Source of the DNA: Crambe crambe
Taxonomy: Eukaryota > Porifera > Demospongiae > Poecilosclerida > Crambeidae
Reading direction: 5' to 3'
Assembly (NCBI GenBank): GCA_963924555.1
Contig: OZ004597.1
Location: forward strand, 2,498,404-2,562,403
Length of the DNA: 64,000 nucleotides
This document shows, in pieces, positions 10,587-21,915 of this stretch; position 1 is the first letter of the stretch; the number at the start of each line of letters is the position of its first letter. The notes under the pieces are model-generated. The model saw only the letters and a program-made list of their open reading frames with translations, was not told where the DNA came from and searched no databases. The position numbers and the translations under genes were made by a program.

Positions 10587-11338
10587 TTATGCAGGGGCAC
10601 CTTTTCTGCGATGCAGAGGAATTGTTCCCTTGGGAGTTTCAACAGGTTTCATTTTCTCATTCACTGTACTGTACTTTGCAGGTTTGTCCCGTAAATAGTA
10701 GAGCTTGGCTCGGCGTCTTCGCTCAAGCTTCAAAACCTTGATTTCCTTGATGGCAGGTGAGTAAAGTTCATACATCATCTCAATCCCAACTCCATTGATG
10801 ACATTCCTGAGTATAAATGTGGATGCCACTTGATTGATTTTTCTCCTAGAAATACAGATACCAACAAATTCAGAAACTCCCGAGGGTGAATATGGATCTG
10901 ACTTTGTTACAGAAACGTAACTTCCAGGAGTGAAAAAGGGTATTTGTGAGTTTATCTGTCGTTTATGAGTGTCTGATCGATTCAAATAGTCCACAAGGTT
11001 CGTTCTCGCTTCTTTAGGTGTTGAGCACATCCTTCCATCTACTGAAACATACGGAGATGTTGCATCTATACCCTTGGATGATGCCAGTTCAACAAAATTT
11101 GATGATTCTGTTGAGGAAGTTTGTGACGAATAAAGCATTGACCCTGTGTTGAAATGGAATGGGACTATTAATACTGTGCTGTATTATCATGAGGATAGGA
11201 AATTAAAGAGGGAGGGGGCACTTTGTAATTGTACCCCCTCCCCCCCTCAAATAAAAAAAAAATGTACAACTTACTCCATGAGCTTGCTATAGGAGGAGTA
11301 TGAACCCTGCTAAATCTCTTAAAGAGTCTTAACATCAT
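10587..11338 (-). CDS. MRPL19: Mitochondrial ribosomal protein bL19m
   Basis: Two exons, 11338-11275 and 11143-10587, joined in phase 1, give 206 aa. The N-terminus MMLRLFKRFSRVHTPP is a typical mitochondrial presequence. The C-terminal half is the L19 fold: IPFFTPGSYVSVT (the conserved 'PG..V.V'), EFVGICISRRKINQVASTFILRN, GVGIEMMYELYSPAIKEIKVL and KLERRRRAKLYYLRDKPAKY. The FxGxxI...G...TFxxR...GVG.E..F/Y..YSP pattern is diagnostic of bL19. The subunit sits at the interface of the mitoribosome large subunit. The start codon is 141 bp from the POLQ start on the other strand. Confidence 0.93.
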
Positions 11339-11479
11339 CACTAGTAGTACAGATCTTGAGCCACGTGGTTAGACCTATTGTCATGCAGTTATCACATGAT
11401 TGGGCGTGTTTTTCTCCTCGCGCCCGCCCAATTCAAAACATGTACAAACTACTGTTAATAAACTGAAGTGATCGGAATC
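11339..11479. promoter_or_regulatory. Shared upstream region of MRPL19 and POLQ
   Basis: Only 141 bp lie between divergent start codons, including a GC-rich patch at about 11410-11430. Both transcripts must start here or inside it. Function is inferred from layout. Confidence 0.55.
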
Positions 11480-14400
11480 ATGAAACCTCCAGCTCAGATT
11501 TCCAACACAGCTTCAAGGAGACGAAGAATTGGTCAGTGTCAGAGAAGTGGAAGAATATCCAGTGCAAAGAAAAGGCTCGGAAATGGAAAAAGAATCCTGG
11601 ATAAGGAAAATGTAAGATAGTAACTAGATGCATGCATGGGATAAATCCCCAATGGATGGCATGGCAGACCAGCTATCAGGGTATTGATCAGATTCCTGAG
11701 GGCTGCCTTGATTATGTGATAGTATTAATTCAGATTCTTGGGGGGGTTTTCCCTTGCATATGATTTAGAGGGGGTTCACTCCTAGTAATTAACCAATAAT
11801 GCAAATCTTTTAGGTTATTAGCTCCAAGCAACTGCTCCCTCCATCCAATTCCTCTGCAAAATCATCTCATGGTGCCACCACTGCTCATGCCCTTTCATCC
11901 TTTGATCTGTCACTTGTGAATAATGACTGGCTCATAAAAGTGGAACAGATGGATAGGATGAACAGTACCCCTCAACACACCTTGGCCTCTAATACTGCGA
12001 CCCCCCAAATACTAACAACACAAGAAGATTCCTTCCCCGACTTCCAGCGCAATATCATAAGCTCTACGCCCGTTTTGAAAGAAGCACATCACGACCAGGT
12101 ATCCTTTATCACTACCCCTTCCAAGGATGTGAAGAACTGTCTTCTGCTCTCCAGTTGGGGTCTGCCTGATAAAGTACTGGCACAATATGCACAAAGAGGT
12201 ATCAGGTTAATGTTTGAGTGGCAGGCCGAATGCCTTATGTTGCCAGACATTTTAAATGGGGGCAATCTTGTGTATTCTGCGCCTACGAGTGCTGGAAAAA
12301 CACTCGTGGCAGAGTTGCTAGCGTTGAAATGCATCTTGGAGACGAAAAGGAAAGTCATTTTCATTCTTCCATTCGTTAGCGTGGCTCATGAAAAATCCAA
12401 CTACCTCCAGAAGATCCTTGAGCCTCAGGGTGTCAAGGTTGGTGGTTTCATGGGCAATCAGTCCCCACCGGGTGGATTCGCTTCTATTGATATTGCAATA
12501 TGCACAATAGAAAAAGCCAACAGTCTTGTCAACCGGCTTCTTGAAGAAAGAGCTACTCATGATCTGGGGGTTGTGGTTGTCGACGAGCTGCACATGATTG
12601 GCGATCAGCATAGGGGTTATCTTTTAGAGCTCCTGCTGACGAAACTCATGTACACTGGAAGGACGGGAAAGAGCCATTCTCAGGGTATCCAAATCATAGG
12701 CATGAGTGCCACATTGCCCAATATTGATACGCTAGCCAAGTGGCTTGGAGCTCAGTCTTATTACACCAACTTCCGGCCTACCCCACTGCAAGAAATGGTG
12801 AAGATCGGTCCTACACTTTATGATTCCAACTTCAAGAAATTAAAAGAGTATGATCAATCCAACTCAATCCCTGGGGATGAAGATGATATCTTGTTGATCT
12901 GCCGAGAACGTATCCTTGAAGGTCACTCGGTGCTGATTTTTTGTCCAACTAAATCATGGTGTGAGAATTTAGCAACAACCTTAGCAGAAGCGCAGGCTGG
13001 ATTCATTTGCAGTAATAACACTGAAAACGGAGGGAACTCGAGTGTTATCAATCATAGTGCTCTAGTAGAAGTTTGTGAGCAGTTAAGGGGGACCCAGGTC
13101 GGATTAGATCGTGCTTTGGAGAAAATCGTACCATGCAGTGTCGCTTTTCATCATGCTGGCCTCACTTTTGAAGAGCGGGAAATCATTGAAGGCGCTTTCC
13201 GTCAGAGTCTGATTCGAGTGCTTGTATCTACGTCCACTTTATCTTCAGGAGTCAATCTCCCTGCACGTCTGGTTATTGTTCGCACGCCCTTTTTCCAAAG
13301 GTCACTTCTGGATGTGCTGGTGTACAAGCAGATGGTTGGCAGGGCAGGTCGGAAAGGCGTGGATGAGTTGGGAGAAAGCATTTTGATGTGCAAACCTTCT
13401 GAAAGGAGTAAAGTTGTTGACCTGTTCAAATCAGCCCCCAGGAAAATTTCCAGCTGCTTGTATAAAAAGGAAGGAACACCTCGGATGAAGAATAACTTTT
13501 CAGCTATGAAGAGAGCTCTTCTTGAAGTTATAGCAAGTGGGGTTGCTTCAAAGGAACAGGAGATTAAGCTGTATGCATCTTGCACCCTCTACTTTGCTGA
13601 ACTTGAAGTGAACACAGCTGATAACCCAATGACATCTTTAAGCAAGCCTCTGAGTGAAACCATGGCATTTCTGTCCCAGAATGACTTCATTTCCTCCAGA
13701 CCACAGCCTGCAGATATCCAATCACCAGACTCTGGTCCCACTCAAGAGTTTTATGCCACTCAGCTGGGAATGGCAACTGTGGCATCAGCCCTCTCACCTG
13801 ATGAAGCATTAGTAGTCTTTGGCGAACTAAGCAAAGCACGGAAGAGATTTGTTTTGGAAAATGAGCTTCACATAATTTACTTGGTATGTTTTTGTTTGTA
13901 TTTTTGTTTGTTTGTTTGTTTATTTATTTATTTATTTATTTTTCAGGTAGCCCCAGTGTATATTCAAAATCAGTGGCCTAATATTGACTGGTACAAATAC
14001 TTATGTATTTGGGAAAGACTTCCCCCTGGCATGAAGAACGTATCCGATACCATAGGAGTGAAGGAATCTTTCCTGGCTCAAGCAGTCCAGGGACGAATCT
14101 CAGAGAGAACGGAGACCCAGAGAGAGACCCTCAGAGTTCACAGGCGGTTCTTCACAGCTCTGGCACTCCATGATTTGGTCCATGAGGTGCCGATCATGCA
14201 AGTTGCTCGACGCTACGGTGCAACAAAAGGTTTGTTGCAGACTCTGCAAAGTGCTGCTGGTACGTTTGCTGGTATGGTCACCGTCTTCTGTACTAAGTTA
14301 GGCTGGAATAACCTCGAGCTTCTTCTTTCTCAGTTTCAAAGCAGACTGACATTTGGTATAGAGAGAGAGCTTTGTGATCTCGTTAAAATTTCCTTGCTGA

Positions 14401-17400
14401 ATGGCTTTCGGGCTCGAGTTTTGTACAATGCTGGTTACCATACGTTGGCAGCACTTGCCACTGCTAATCCAATTGTTATCGAGACGTGTCTACGAAATGC
14501 TATTCCCTTCAAAAGCTATAAATTGGGAAAAGACGGTGATGAATATGTTACGGCCACAGGCAATCTGTGGTGCGAAAAACTCAAAAAGGGAATGACAGAG
14601 CATGAAGCCGCAATAGCTATCACCAATGAAGCTAGGGCTGTACTCTCAAATGAATTCAATCTTCCCTTCTCAGCTTGGCAGTCCAGCAGTCGACCTCCAC
14701 AGCCTTTGCAGGAACCTGCAATTGGAAAATGCAATCAAATAAAGCCTCATTTGGTCAGTAGCAATAAAGAACCCCCTCCTGGTGATGTATCAGAGGGTTG
14801 CCATATTAGAGGTGAAGCTGGTTACAAGAAGCCCTGCTTGGAGGATGAATCAAAACCATACAATCCCTCCTTGTTGCAATCTGATGAAGTCAATGAGCTC
14901 CCAGTAGTGTCAGGTAAAGCCACTAGATGTCCAGATTTCATTCTAGCATCAACTCTCCTGAAAAGTACCAGGCAAGAAAAAATGGAAACCGACCCTCACC
15001 CAAACCACCAACTTGACAGATCTTCACTCAGCCTTTCTCCTATAACCATATCCTGTATTGATACATTGGATAGAGGTTCTTTAATGGCTGATAGATATGA
15101 TCAAGAGAACATACCTTTCACTATCCCTGACAGTCTTCCAAATAGTGCCAACACATCCATGAGTTATAGCTTTCAGACGTTTGCCATGATAGATGCTGTT
15201 TGTGAGGCCGAAGCAAAGTTTGATAATTCGAACGTGATCATTAGCAAACCAGGAAACCAAGCGCATTCAAATAGGCATGCATCACCAGAACTTTCAGCTT
15301 GCAGCAATGTCCCTGATGTTCTAAATACTATCAGTACACCTCTAAAGCCTGAAAATAATATTAGTAGGTGTGTTCCCGAAACTCCCTCCTTCTCCTTCTC
15401 CCACTTCCATCCCAGCGGCTTGAAAGAACTATCCTCCTTGTGTTCCAGCCAACTCACTCAGAGTGGCATCACTGTCATAAACGTCACATCTAATCGAGTC
15501 CTCTTTGATACATTCATATCTGAGTGCCTGGAGCAGAAGACTCTAGCATTTTCCATGGCATCCACAAACATGAATCGAAATGAAGGCATTGGCAGTGTAG
15601 TGGCCAAGTCAAAATCCCCTTCAGGGATTCCAATTCCTCTCAGAAACGAACAGGTGGTTGGTATTGCCTTTTGTTGGGGAGGTATGGACGTGTACTACAT
15701 CTCCTTGTGTCAAGATTCTTCATTTGAGGAGTGTGAGAATGACTGTCATCACTCTCCCAGTTCAATCCCACTGGAAGAACGTATGGGAGCTGTTAAGAAG
15801 CTATTTGAAACCGGTCAGAATTGGGAAAAAGTGATTGCTTATGATATGAAGAAGCATGCCAAGCTCTTGGCACTATCCTGTGGGGTCATACCCACAGGAA
15901 AGACTCAGGATCCGATTGTAGCTAATTGGATGTTGAATCCCGATGCTGAAGAGAAGACCATTCACCGAATGATACTCCAGTATCTTCCTAACCAGCCTCT
16001 GCTCTCTGAATGTGAAGATTATGAAGAAGTACCATTGTCTAGTTTAGCCACAAATGGTGGAGATCCTGAAATGCGAGTGTCTGCAGAATCAATTCTGGCA
16101 TATCTACTTAGCTCAAAGCTTGAAGTTCTGTTGGAGGTTGAGGGCTTATACAATTCATACGTCAATGTGGAAATGCCTCTGCTTTTGGTACTTGCTAAAA
16201 CTGAATTGAATGGAATAGGATTTTCACCTGATGAATGTACAAAATTTAGAGATATTCTTCAGGAGCAAGCCTCCAAATTGGAACAGGCAGCATATAAAAT
16301 GGCTGGACACACATTTTCCCTTGCCTCCCCTGAAGACATCGCATCAGTTCTCTTCCTTGAACTCAAGCTTCCCTCAGGACCAGATCTCGCCAAACAGAAG
16401 ATGGGGACCACCACACGAAGAGTAACAAGAAGAAGGATCCATCACCTCAGCACTGCCAAGGACGTGCTTGAGAAGATCCGACCTCTGCACCCTCTACCAG
16501 GAATTGTGTTGGAGTGGAGAAAGATATCTGCCACTATGACCAAGATGGTCTACCCGCTCTTTGAGGTAGCCATGCTTCACAAAGATTTGAAGTCGTTTCG
16601 TATTCACCCTGACATTCACATCCACACAGCGACTGGGAGAGTGTCCGTCTCAGACCCATGTCTTCAGATGGTGCCTAAAGAATTCAACATTGGACCAGAT
16701 CCTAGCTCCGCTGAAGTAACCTCACTCCTCTCCGAGAGTCAGTATCTCTTGTTTAATGACTCCATAAGTAAAGAATCCATTGCCACTCACACAGTGTGCA
16801 TGCGTGATGCATTCCAACCTTTCCCTGGGGGTGTGTTCTTAGCTGCCGACTATTCACAGCTGGAGTTGAGGATATTAGCTCACATGTCCAACGACACTAA
16901 ACTGAAGCAGATCCTGAATGGAAAAGATGATGTTTTCAAAAGAATTGCTGGAGAGTGGCTCAATTTGCCCCCATCCAGCATCAGTGGCCGACAGAGGCAA
17001 GAAGCTAAACAACTCTGCTATGGAATGGTGTATGGGATCGGTGCTAAAGCTCTCGGAGAACAGCTGGGCATTACGGACAATGAGGCTGCTCAATTCATGG
17101 AGACCTTTAAGTCCAAGTATCCAACTATGAAGAAGTACATTTCAAAGGTAGTTCAGGACTGTAGAAATAGCGGTTATGTGTCCACTCTGCTAGGAAGAAA
17201 GAGATTCTTACCTGGAATTCACTCTCCTAATGTTCATGTTAGGAGTCAGGCTGAGAGGCAGGCAATCAACTCCACGATTCAAGGATCAGCAGCTGATTTG
17301 GTGAAGATGGCAATGATCAATATTGATCGAAAGATCACACAACTCTATTGCAATTCAACCACTTGCTTGTTGCCTTCTAATGTCACACCAATCCAACATG

Positions 17401-17582
17401 CAGCCTATTTGGTTCTCCAACTCCACGATGAGTTAATCTACGAGGTATTGGAAAGTGACTTGGAGGAAATAGCTGGAATAGTAAGGCACGAGATGGAGAA
17501 TGCATTGGAGTTGAGTGTGAGATTTCCAGTGAAAATTGAAACTGGCTACTCCTGGGGAAAGTTAGAACCATACAATCAATGA
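11480..17582 (+). CDS. POLQ: DNA polymerase theta (helicase-polymerase)
   Basis: Three exons: 11480-11611, 11814-13883 and 13947-17582, giving 1945 aa. The N-terminal superfamily-2 helicase has Walker A SAPTSAGKT (about residue 200), DELH box (about 300), SATLP, and QMVGRAGRKG (about 549), followed by a HELQ/Hel308-type winged-helix and ratchet region. The linker (about 910-1180) is long and low in conservation. The C-terminal family-A polymerase has motif A AADYSQLELR (about 1700), motif B RQEAKQLCYGMVYG (about 1755) and motif C LQLHDELIYEV (about 1893). Exonuclease acidic residues are not evident, as in other POLQ. The enzyme drives microhomology-mediated end joining. The start was set from exon 1 (MKPPAQISNTASRRRR), since the long downstream frame lacks an ATG at its edge. 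The gene is unusually intron-poor. Confidence 0.97.
13884..13946 (+). other. POLQ intron 2: 63 nt, frame-neutral, no stop
   Basis: The intron has a GTATGT donor and a TTTTTCAG acceptor. It is built of TTTG then TTTA repeats. Removing it restores the conserved junction IIYL-VAPVY seen in other POLQ proteins. If retained it would insert 21 hydrophobic residues without a stop or frameshift. Confidence 0.85.
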
Positions 17583-17670
17583 TAGTAGCTAGCTGGCTGG
17601 CTACTATAACTGTTCATTTAATGGCACAAATTCTAATATTTTTCACTATTCAAAAATTAATTTTACTGCA

Positions 17671-19251
17671 TCATTTTTTAGTCTTTTTGAATGTTGGTAC
17701 TGATGATGGTGAGTGATGTGCACATGAATCACTGGTCTTTGGCGTGAAAGACTTCTCCCTGATCACTTTGGTTCCAGTCTTTGTAGCACCTGATTTCACT
17801 AGCTTTTCCAGCTCTGTATTCCACTGGCACAACTTGCATACTTCACACACTGCATTGTCACAGTCTTCAAGCATCACAATGTCCCTGTAGCCTCCTTCAG
17901 AGGGAAGGACAAAGGAGCCAACCCTTTCTTTGTTAATCTGCATATACATAATGATTCCATCACAGTAAACTAGAACTTCTATGCAAGCTACTCTTCAAAC
18001 CCTGGCAAGCAAGAGAGTCAAGTCCTGAATGCTATTGCAATATACTAGCTAATATACAGTTAGTTATAGTTAAGTATTATTACTATCACTGGCTACAGTA
18101 GCTTGCTACTGATTTACCATGAGTCTTGGTGTAGTCTGCTTCACTTTATTAGCAAGTGTTGAGAATGGTAAGACCTTCAAACTTGTTCCCATAACAATCA
18201 GCAAATCACATTCATCGAAGTCGGACTCCACAAATTTCTTGAAATCAGGTGACAGGTCTTCACCAAAGAAAACAATATCAGGTTTTACAACACTTCTATC
18301 TGCACATGAATTACATCTTGGGATTTCATTAGCCTTTACTGCTGATTCCACCTGCAAATGAAGCTTACCAATAGATATAGTTAATTGTAATGGTTGTAGC
18401 TACCAAGTCTGTTTTTGTGGCAAAATATTTCTTTTTGCAGGAGGGATTTGTACATGTAGCACTCTCTATTGAGCCATGAGCCCTCACTAGCAGATTTTCT
18501 GGAATTCCAGCCTTTTTTTCAAGGCCATCAATATTCTAAATGGTAGAATAATAGGTATTAAAATTTAGCAAATGCAGTATACTTTTAGCTAGCTACCTGA
18601 GTGAAGCAGCGCAAAAGAAAACCCTTGTCTGAAAGCAGCTTGATGAAGTGATGAGTAGTGGTGGGTTTATACGTTTTGGTGTAAAACAGTTGCTTCATTA
18701 CCACAAAGAAAGGCTTGGGATCTTCTTTGAAGAACTTTATATCAAAAACAGCCTGAGCAGAAGGCAAATGTAGTTGGTCACGTTGGAGCTCAAGTGTTTC
18801 ATAGAGTCCAGATCCTGGAGATCTAAAATCAGGAATACCTGCTGAAACACTAATTCCTGCACCTGTCAGCACTATCACTTTCCGATAGGATCCCCTTTTC
18901 AGCCTTTTACAAAGTTCCAATAGAGTAGGATTCCCTCCAAAGACGGATTTCTTCTCATCTTCAGTAACAGTGCATGGAGGTGGCACCCCCAAAGCTGAGG
19001 AGAGTGACAGAGAGATGACTTCTCCAAACTTCTTCTGGATATCCTATTATTGACAAGCTATATATGAATATTAAATCAGTAGGGTAGCTCAATACCTTCC
19101 ATCTTGTTTCAAAGTCATCTATTGCAGCTATTGTCTGTCTGAGTGAAGCCAGATTTCTTTCAGCATCCTCTAAAGTTGAATCAACACTGTTCTTAGATTC
19201 TTCATCAGTGCCCTCCTTCAAGGCCTTCTTTTCTGGCAGACCTTCTGCCAT
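17671..19251 (-). CDS. SIRT2: SIRT2-like NAD-dependent deacetylase
   Basis: Five exons: 19251-19096, 19043-18597, 18535-18404, 18351-18118 and 17937-17671, giving 411 aa with matching phases. The sirtuin core is complete: GAGISVSAGIPDFRS, then TQ|NIDGLE spanning a splice junction, catalytic His in VRAHGS, two zinc Cys pairs (CTNPSC and CNSC), VKPDIVFFGE, LLIVMGTSLKV and PRLM|INKE. The spacing and the C-terminal block YRDIVMLEDCD match the class I SIRT2/SIRT3 branch. The absence of a clear presequence favours cytosolic SIRT2. Residues 1-60 form a short charged coiled-coil region. The family deacetylates tubulin and many metabolic enzymes. The gene converges with POLQ (88 bp gap) and diverges from the SFT2 gene (136 bp). 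Confidence 0.92.
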
Positions 19252-19387
19252 AATAGCTCGAGGTACAAGAAGGGGGAGGGGCTCGTTACGAAATGGGTTT
19301 CCCCCTACAATATCAGTTACGTAATTTTGTCTTCCCAGGTGCTTGCTCTGGCAACTGTGCGTATGTACGTGTTGACTTACTTTCGTT
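19252..19387. promoter_or_regulatory. Shared upstream region of SIRT2-like and SFT2-domain genes
   Basis: 136 bp between divergent start codons. No TATA box is seen. Inferred bidirectional promoter. Confidence 0.5.
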
Positions 19388-21462
19388 ATGAGTTCGTTTG
19401 TAGAATCCATTAAGTCCGTCAAGAACCCCTTCACCTCTTCAGAAGAACAAGAGGACTCTCAAAGCTTTCTTTCAGAGGTTAGCACTGACTTGCTATAAAG
19501 CTATATAGCTGGCCACTGATAAAAAACTAGGTAGAGGATTATGTATGGACCAGAGAAATCTCCACAATAATTTCAGGGATAGTCATTCATTGATAGCATG
19601 GTGGGATTCTTGGCACGATTATGATGAACCAACCAGTTTGTGCCTCAAATATAATGAACAGTACAATTTAGCTAACAGTCTTAAGCTTTGATTAGAAGCT
19701 GATCACTTTCTGACATAGGTAATGTTTCTATTCATGTACGTTTGAATTGATATCTCTTCCCAACACACAGTCCACAAAATCATGTCCCAAACTGAGTTAC
19801 AAGCAGAGGGTGATTGGATTTGGTGTCTGCATTGGATTGTCTGCGCTCCTGGCAATATTGGTAACATACTATAGACATAGCACTTTCTTACTCCATGAAA
19901 AGGGAGTTTATCACATTTTCACTTTAGGAGTATAGTCAAAGGAAAATGACACCTTTCCTTTGTTCTCTCTTGCAGGGAGCTGCACTATCATGGGTAAGTC
20001 CTGCTGCTTTTGCGGTCTTGTTCACATTGGGAGTAATAGCAGGAATTTGTAGGTATGATGGTTATTGTGTATTGATGAGGTGGTATGTTAAGTAAGTGGA
20101 GATAACATATGGTTCTCTGTATTCTCAGACCTGATAATGCTAAGAATTAGGTGTGCTGAACTGAACTGTTAGTTCTTGTCACCATAAGGGGACAGTATGG
20201 AGGTTTTCAAAAAAAAAAAATCAATCATTATAGCTATTAGTTTTGATTTCAAGTGATAGTGTAACAAAATTTATCAGTAATTTATCAGTAATAGGAAAGC
20301 ATACAGTGAAACCTGTCAATTCCCCACCAAAAGGTGGTCGGTGGTCTCTTTACAGAGGTCAAAATCAATGGTACAAAGGTCAAATCAAGACTTAACCAAG
20401 TGGTCTTTAAAGAGAGGTCTCTGGGGTGGTCTGTTAATACAGGTTTCACTGTACTGCAAATGTCTCATCATTCTGGTACTGATCCTATTTCTGATGAAAT
20501 CCCCCCTGAGTATCTTCTTCTGATTGACTATAGATTGGCATATCATTTCTTTTTTTCCCCCCCAGTACGTTCTTCCTTGTCAGTCCCATTAAGCAGGCGA
20601 AGAATATCTATGACCCATCCAACAAGATAGGGATGGTGATAAAGATCAGTTGTATCATTGCTCTTATCCTCTTGATTGCTCTGGTCTTCTGTTCCGTGTT
20701 TTGGGCAAGTATCAATAATTAATAGTCCTATTATCTAAAGCCCTGTAGATAATTACCCAGGCTTCCTGACAACATAATTAGCTTCAAATTACCCGGGGCT
20801 TACTCTCCATTGAAAATAAACATTGAGATAAATTAATACGTAGGGACTGACTCTAATCACTTTGACTGTGCATTAATAGGAAGTATATGCTGTCTCACCC
20901 TTTAATTATGACAATGGAGTATATACACAGTTCATATTTTCATTGCCATCACAATGTCCACCAAATAAAAACTCAGGGGGTGGAAAGAAAAGAATGTCGT
21001 ATACTGCTTACTTTTTAAAAATTTTACAGTGGCATGTGGAAGTACTTGGCCTTATTTTATGCATCGTCATATTTGTGGTACTGGTAATGTAAGTTCTGTA
21101 CTCAGCACAGCAATATATTATATACGATTACTGTATGCTATTGTGTCCTCCATTCAGCTATGCTATCACTCTCATTCCCTTTGCAACGTAAGTTGTATTT
21201 ACATTGTAAGCTATTGTAGCGTACATTTATTTTAAAAAAATATGAATGCATTGTGTCATGGTTTGGTACGACTTCAATCAGTGTCAGTACAGTACATATA
21301 TATATATACATGTCCTGTTCAATGGAATACCTCAATGTGGTCACTGACAATATTCCCTATAATTTCAGGGGCTGTCCACTGTACAGTTTATGCACTGATT
21401 ATCATAATTATTTTTTCAGGACACTTATTTCTCGAGGAGCAAGGAGTGCACTTAGTATATGA
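19388..21462 (+). CDS. SFT2D2: SFT2-domain Golgi membrane protein
   Basis: Seven exons: 19388-19477, 19771-19860, 19976-20052, 20566-20704, 21030-21088, 21158-21187 and 21420-21462. They give 175 aa with all phases consistent. A polar 38-residue head precedes four membrane helices: VIGFGVCIGLSALLAIL, FAVLFTLGVIAGIC, ISCIIALILLIALVFCSVFW and LGLILCIVIFVVLV. The family signature FFLVSPIKQAKNIYDP lies between helices 2 and 3, and the 'WW' plus 'Y.L.YIPFA' block is near the end. SFT2 proteins act with GOT1 in transport-vesicle fusion at the Golgi. Intron 4 uses a GC donor (TGG|GCAAGT). Intron 3 carries a MITE. The paralogue assignment (D1/D2/D3) is not secure. Confidence 0.88.
20304..20451. mobile_element. 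MITE-like element, TA-flanked, in SFT2 gene intron
   Basis: The left end CAGTGAAACCTGT and right end ACAGGTTTCACTG are exact inverses, and TA flanks both sides. The length is 148 bp and there is no coding capacity. The ends resemble those of the element at 321-461. Confidence 0.82.
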
Positions 21463-21915
21463 GTGCTGCAGCACCAACAAAAAGACAACAACAACTGGAA
21501 GTGTAATAATTATAGCTTGATAGCTATAAGTTCTAAATCATTATAACAGTTTTTAATGATACTTTTTTGATTGGCATAATGAAACAGTTGAAATTATACC
21601 ATTCATTAGAGGTTACCTCCAAATATAGGACGCATGATTGGGAAGGGAAAAAGACTTTCTTTACTGTTCAGACACCAATGTAGTATGGATATGAATAAAC
21701 AAAAATGGAACACTAAAATCTATAAGGGAAGGGAAGAAGGGTGATTAACTAGAAAGAGGACATTTATATACTTGTCCTGGACTGTACGTTGTTGTGGATT
21801 ACTCTACAAGGCAAGGATGATTATTAAATTATAAAGAGTATGTACAAACCCAGTTAATTACCAATAGCTAGTAACAACAACATAACTCCTTTCTACAGCA
21901 AAGAGTATAAATCTT
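21463..21915. other. Intergenic spacer between convergent genes
   Basis: 453 bp of AT-rich sequence. It presumably holds the 3' UTRs of the SFT2 and LolA-like genes. No ORF or repeat is supportable. Confidence 0.5.
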
